Source of the DNA: CAYFHQ01 sp964342805
GTDB taxonomy: Bacteria; Bacillota; Clostridia; Peptostreptococcales; Acidaminobacteraceae
DNA length: 17,656 nt
Assembly (NCBI GenBank): GCA_964342805.1
Contig: CAYFHQ010000079.1
Coordinates: 1 to 17,656 of the forward strand
Direction of reading: 5' to 3'
Shown here: positions 15,397 through 17,656 of the stretch, one piece after another
How positions within the stretch are numbered: the stretch's first letter is position 1
Layout: each line of letters opens with the position of its first letter
Made by a program: the position numbers and the translations under genes
The notes under the pieces: generated by a model
Databases searched by the model: none
The model's input: only the letters and a program-made list of their open reading frames with translations
What the model was told of the DNA's origin: nothing

Positions 15397-16050
15397 CTAA
15401 ATTCCGATTTTATACCGATTCTGTCGACTGTTGTCTGTTCCTACGGGGTATTGCAGACGGTGGATAATTTCCTCGTCCATATCCAGCAGGTGGATGTGTT
15501 CTATCCCATTTAAGTAAATAGTCTCCTCAAAGGTCGAAGAGGGCAAGGACCGATCATGGCCATACAGGTAATAACGGACCTGGTTGTCACCATTGACAGA
15601 CCCATCAGCCTCTAGAGACGACTGTAACTTAGGTGGATAGTGGGAAATACCTATCCCAATCCCGGCAACTACAATGTCTGTGGCATGGTCATACACCCTG
15701 GCATTCTCCAAAATGGACCGGACCAAATAGGGGTTGTCGTGGTTGCCCACTACCACATGGACTTCAATTTCAGGGAACTCGGCAAGGACCTTGGACATCT
15801 TGTTCAACTGACGTTTATAGTCCTTGAGTAGGTTGGGGTATAAGCCCAACTTTACATTGTCCACCAGGTCACCCGTATGGATAATAACGCCTGGTTTCAC
15901 TTTGCGGATGAGGCTCTTTAATTCAGGAAATATAAAGGCGGGTGTGTCAGAAATGTGTAAAACGCGGGTATGTTTTTTGCCACTTAGGACTTCATAGGGT
16001 ACGTAAATTTTACCAAAGACACGCTTAATAGACTCATAAAAGCGATTCAA
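15397..16050 (-). CDS. Calcineurin-like metallophosphoesterase with altered metal-site motifs
   Basis: 217 residues from TTG 16050, chosen because an almost perfect ribosome binding site, AAAGGAGGTGACC (16065-16053), lies two bases before it with the GGAGG core at a normal distance. An in-frame ATG at 16101 would add 17 residues that encode this very site. Family motifs: VLHISDTP (first metal motif, normally D-x-H, here D-T-P), HTGDLVDN (GDxxD, intact), VVVGNHDNP (GNHD, intact), GISHYP (His intact) and LYGHDR (normally GHxH, here the last His is Arg). Thus the bridging Asp and second-metal ligands are kept, while two histidines expected at the first metal are missing. Such enzymes cleave phosphate esters using two metals; this one may use one metal or a different set of ligands. 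Substrate unknown. First gene of a two-gene operon. Confidence 0.85.
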   Translation of the reverse strand: MNRFYESIKRVFGKIYVPYEVLSGKKHTRVLHISDTPAFIFPELKSLIRKVKPGVIIHTGDLVDNVKLGLYPNLLKDYKRQLNKMSKVLAEFPEIEVHVVVGNHDNPYLVRSILENARVYDHATDIVVAGIGIGISHYPPKLQSSLEADGSVNGDNQVRYYLYGHDRSLPSSTFEETIYLNGIEHIHLLDMDEEIIHRLQYPVGTDNSRQNRYKIGI

Positions 16051-16084
16051 AAGGTCACCTCCTTTACCAGTATTCTCTACTCTA

Positions 16085-16113
16085 TATATACCTGAATTCA
16101 TGGCTACTTAAAA
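16085..16113 (-). promoter_or_regulatory. Possible promoter of the phosphoesterase operon
   Basis: On the minus strand: weak -35 TTTTAA (16113-16108), 17-base spacer, -10 TATATA (16090-16085), ahead of the TTG start at 16050. Confidence 0.35.
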
Positions 16114-16124
16114 CCATTTTTAAG
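16107..16124. repeat. Short perfect inverted repeat between divergent promoters
   Basis: CTTAAAA and TTTTAAG, seven bases each, are separated by CCAT. The repeat overlaps the -35 box proposed for the minus-strand operon and lies seven bases before the glutaminase -35, so it could be an operator for a dimeric regulator. Confidence 0.35.
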
Positions 16125-16130
16125 AAGCCA

Positions 16131-16159
16131 TTGACGGGAGGAAAGCGTTTGTTTATTCT
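16131..16159 (+). promoter_or_regulatory. Promoter of glsA
   Basis: TTGACG (16131-16136), 17-base spacer, TATTCT (16154-16159), about 30 bases before the glutaminase start codon. Confidence 0.6.
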
Positions 16160-16188
16160 ATATAAGCAGATGAAAGGAGTGGACGATT

Positions 16189-17106
16189 ATGCAACAGTCT
16201 ATTGAGAAACTCATTGAGACCTACAAGGCCTATACAGCCTGTGGCAATGTGGCCAACTATATACCGGAATTAGGCAAGGCCAACCCAACAGATTTTGGGG
16301 TTTGTGTCTATACCATGGACGGTCAAAGTTATTGTGCAGGGGACTTTGAAAAGCCCTTTACCATACAGTCGGTGTCAAAACCTTTGGTCCTCCTATTGGC
16401 CCTAATGGACCACGGGGAAGAGGTGGTATTCCAACACGTTGGAAAAGAGCCAACCGGAGACCCGTTCAACTCCATTGTTCGCCTGGAAACCTTTGACGAG
16501 CACCAGCCCTTTAATCCCATGATCAACGCAGGCGCCATCGCCGTGGCTTCCTTGATTAAGGGGGACTCGGTCGACCATCGTTTTGAGCGTATTCTTGACA
16601 TGCTGAGAAAAATCACTGGCAACAACAACATTGGCATGAATGAGTCTGTCTATAAATCTGAAATGCAAACTGGTAACCGCAACCGGTCCATGGGTTATTT
16701 TATGAAGGACGTGGGAATTATTAAGGGAGACGTTGAGGAAGTCCTCGACCTCTACTTCCGCCAGTGTTCCATCGAAATGACCTGCAAGGACATTGCAGCG
16801 GCAGCCTTGACCCTGGCCAACCATGGCAAGTCTGTTGAAACCGGTGAAGAACTTATTCCAAGAAGATACGCCCGCATTGCAACTACTTTTATGATGACCT
16901 GCGGTATGTACGACGCCTCGGGTGAGTTTGCCCTCGACGTGGGCATACCTGCCAAGTCGGGTGTAGGTGGTGGTATCCTGGCTGCTGTTCCTGGAAAAAT
17001 GGGCATCGGCGTCTATGGACCAGCCCTGGACGAAAAAGGCAACTCTGTGTGGGGAACAAGACTCCTAACAGACCTGTCCAAGGAGTATGACCTGAGTTTG
17101 TTTTAG
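16189..17106 (+). CDS. glsA: Glutaminase
   Basis: 305 residues, the usual length of bacterial glutaminases. It hydrolyses L-glutamine to glutamate and ammonia in the cytoplasm. It belongs to the serine-dependent beta-lactamase-like family: catalytic Ser61 and Lys64 form the SxxK motif in TIQSVSKPL. Other active-site residues expected for the family are visible: Asn113 in PMINAGAI, Ser157-Glu158 in YKSEMQTGNRN, Tyr189 in DLYFRQCS, Tyr241 in CGMYDASGEF, and Ser257 in PAKSGVGGG. AAAGGAG (16173-16179) stands nine bases before the ATG. It has its own promoter, diverges from the phosphoesterase operon and is followed by a regulator gene with a separate promoter. In other bacteria such glutaminases may serve nitrogen supply or acid resistance; nothing here decides which. 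Confidence 0.96.
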   Translation: MQQSIEKLIETYKAYTACGNVANYIPELGKANPTDFGVCVYTMDGQSYCAGDFEKPFTIQSVSKPLVLLLALMDHGEEVVFQHVGKEPTGDPFNSIVRLETFDEHQPFNPMINAGAIAVASLIKGDSVDHRFERILDMLRKITGNNNIGMNESVYKSEMQTGNRNRSMGYFMKDVGIIKGDVEEVLDLYFRQCSIEMTCKDIAAAALTLANHGKSVETGEELIPRRYARIATTFMMTCGMYDASGEFALDVGIPAKSGVGGGILAAVPGKMGIGVYGPALDEKGNSVWGTRLLTDLSKEYDLSLF

Positions 17107-17115
17107 GGCTAAAAG

Positions 17116-17150
17116 CCTTGGAAAAGCTGGATCAACCAGCTGACCAAAGG
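17116..17150 (+). terminator. Hairpin after glsA, possible weak terminator
   Basis: AGCTGG pairs with CCAGCT around a five-base loop, extended outward by CCTTGG with CCAAAGG (one bulge). The following bases, TGTTTCATAATT, are only partly T-rich, so termination may be incomplete. Confidence 0.4.
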
Positions 17151-17160
17151 TGTTTCATAA

Positions 17161-17189
17161 TTGTAAGTTTTTTGAACCTATACTATAAT
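17161..17189 (+). promoter_or_regulatory. Promoter of the XRE-cupin regulator
   Basis: TTGTAA (17161-17166), 17-base spacer and a perfect -10 TATAAT (17184-17189). Transcription should start near 17195. Confidence 0.7.
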
Positions 17190-17230
17190 GACTGCATAGC
17201 CTTCTTTTTTAGAGGGCCTGCAGTCTTTTT
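17190..17230 (+). promoter_or_regulatory. Leader hairpin with T-tract at the transcript start (possible attenuator)
   Basis: GACTGCA (17190-17196) pairs with TGCAGTC (17219-17225), with an inner GCC/GGC pairing, and is followed at once by five T residues. It lies between the promoter and the start codon of the regulator gene. Confidence 0.45.
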
Positions 17231-17251
17231 GTATATATAAGGAGGGGTACC

Positions 17252-17656
17252 GTGCAAAGTAGCATAGGAGAAGGGATTAAGTCCCTACGGTTATCAAAGA
17301 AAATGACCTTGAAGGACCTCAGTGAGCAGACGGACCTGTCCATTGGATTTCTTTCTCAGGTAGAAAGAGGCTTAACAGCACTGGCGATTACATCCTTGGA
17401 GCGGATCGCCCACGCTTTGGAAGTGGATTTGTCCTATTTTTTCCCCATCCGCAAGCAAAAAGACAGTGTGGTCATGCGGTCTTACGAACAAGAAGTCTTC
17501 CAGGTGGAGAACGGCCAGTACATCCACTACCACCTGACCAACAGTGTGGACACCATGGACATGCTCCCCAAGCAAGTGGACATCATGCCCATGAGCCTCG
17601 AACACCATCCGCCAGAAGACCAGCACGAAGGGGAAGAGTTTGTCTACGTCCTTGAA
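17252..17656 (+). CDS. XRE-family HTH regulator with C-terminal cupin domain (partial)
   Basis: Open from GTG 17252 to the window end (135 codons); the 3' part is cut off. AAGGAGGGG (17239-17247) supports the GTG start. Residues 5-62 are an XRE/Cro-type helix-turn-helix: IGEGIKSLRLSKKMTLKDL, then FLSQVERG (the recognition-helix signature) and LERIAHALEVDLSYFF. After a linker, the sequence EDQHEGEEFVYVLE begins the metal- or ligand-binding strand typical of a small cupin. HTH-cupin proteins (PuuR-like) often repress polyamine, amino-acid or related catabolic genes and sense a small ligand with the cupin. The target is unknown; the neighbouring glutaminase is a possible but unproven one. A leader hairpin precedes it. 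Confidence 0.88.
   Translation, partial: MQSSIGEGIKSLRLSKKMTLKDLSEQTDLSIGFLSQVERGLTALAITSLERIAHALEVDLSYFFPIRKQKDSVVMRSYEQEVFQVENGQYIHYHLTNSVDTMDMLPKQVDIMPMSLEHHPPEDQHEGEEFVYVLE

Noticed and set aside
14794..15513. 239-codon plus-strand open frame
   Set aside because: Lies opposite the coupled minus-strand operon, spans the junction of its two genes, and has no ribosome binding site.
1..17656. CRISPR arrays, tRNA or rRNA genes, insertion sequences, attachment sites
   Set aside because: Looked for on both strands; no regularly spaced repeats, tRNA cloverleaf hallmarks, transposase genes or flanking repeats were seen.

Overview
The window looks like chromosomal DNA from a motile, Gram-positive, clostridia-like Firmicute. 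Evidence: strong GGAGG-type ribosome binding sites, several TTG/GTG starts, compact operons ending in classical intrinsic terminators, a GreA, and a large share of chemotaxis and cyclic-di-GMP signalling genes. The species cannot be named from this sequence.

Layout. (1) 1-508 holds the decayed remnant of an ABC-transporter permease, with a nonsense codon, a frameshift and a missing C-terminus. (2) 509-7185 is a probable four-gene operon: a membrane CheA-like kinase with its own HPt domain and a C-terminal CheX-type phosphatase domain; a CheY receiver fused to a STAS-like domain; an HD-GYP cyclic-di-GMP phosphodiesterase with a degenerate receiver; and a lipoprotein M1-family aminopeptidase. 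It ends in a terminator. (3) 7286-10611 has mutY, a methyl-accepting chemotaxis protein split by one missing base, and a small Cys-rich zinc-ribbon-like protein. (4) 10630-12107 on the minus strand has a diacylglycerol-kinase-family lipid kinase and greA, each with its own terminator. (5) 12309-13613 is a receiver-receiver-GGDEF diguanylate cyclase. (6) 13614-14346 is a long gene-free stretch between two plus-strand terminators. It has a plausible promoter and many paired arms, so I propose an unassigned structured RNA of about 600 nt. (7) 14347-16050 on the minus strand is a two-gene operon: a metallophosphoesterase lacking two usual metal-binding histidines, and a protein I do not recognise. 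(8) 16189-17106 is glutaminase. (9) From 17252 to the window end is an XRE-cupin regulator, preceded by a hairpin placed right at its predicted transcription start.

How the genes may work together (inference): the first operon reads as a self-contained phosphorelay. The kinase protein carries sensor, phosphodonor histidine and phosphatase in one chain. The CheY-STAS protein is the obvious phosphoacceptor, and the HD-GYP enzyme is a likely output that lowers cyclic-di-GMP. The GGDEF protein about 7 kb downstream makes the same messenger and may oppose it. The two most unusual items are the kinase-phosphatase fusion operon and the candidate large RNA.
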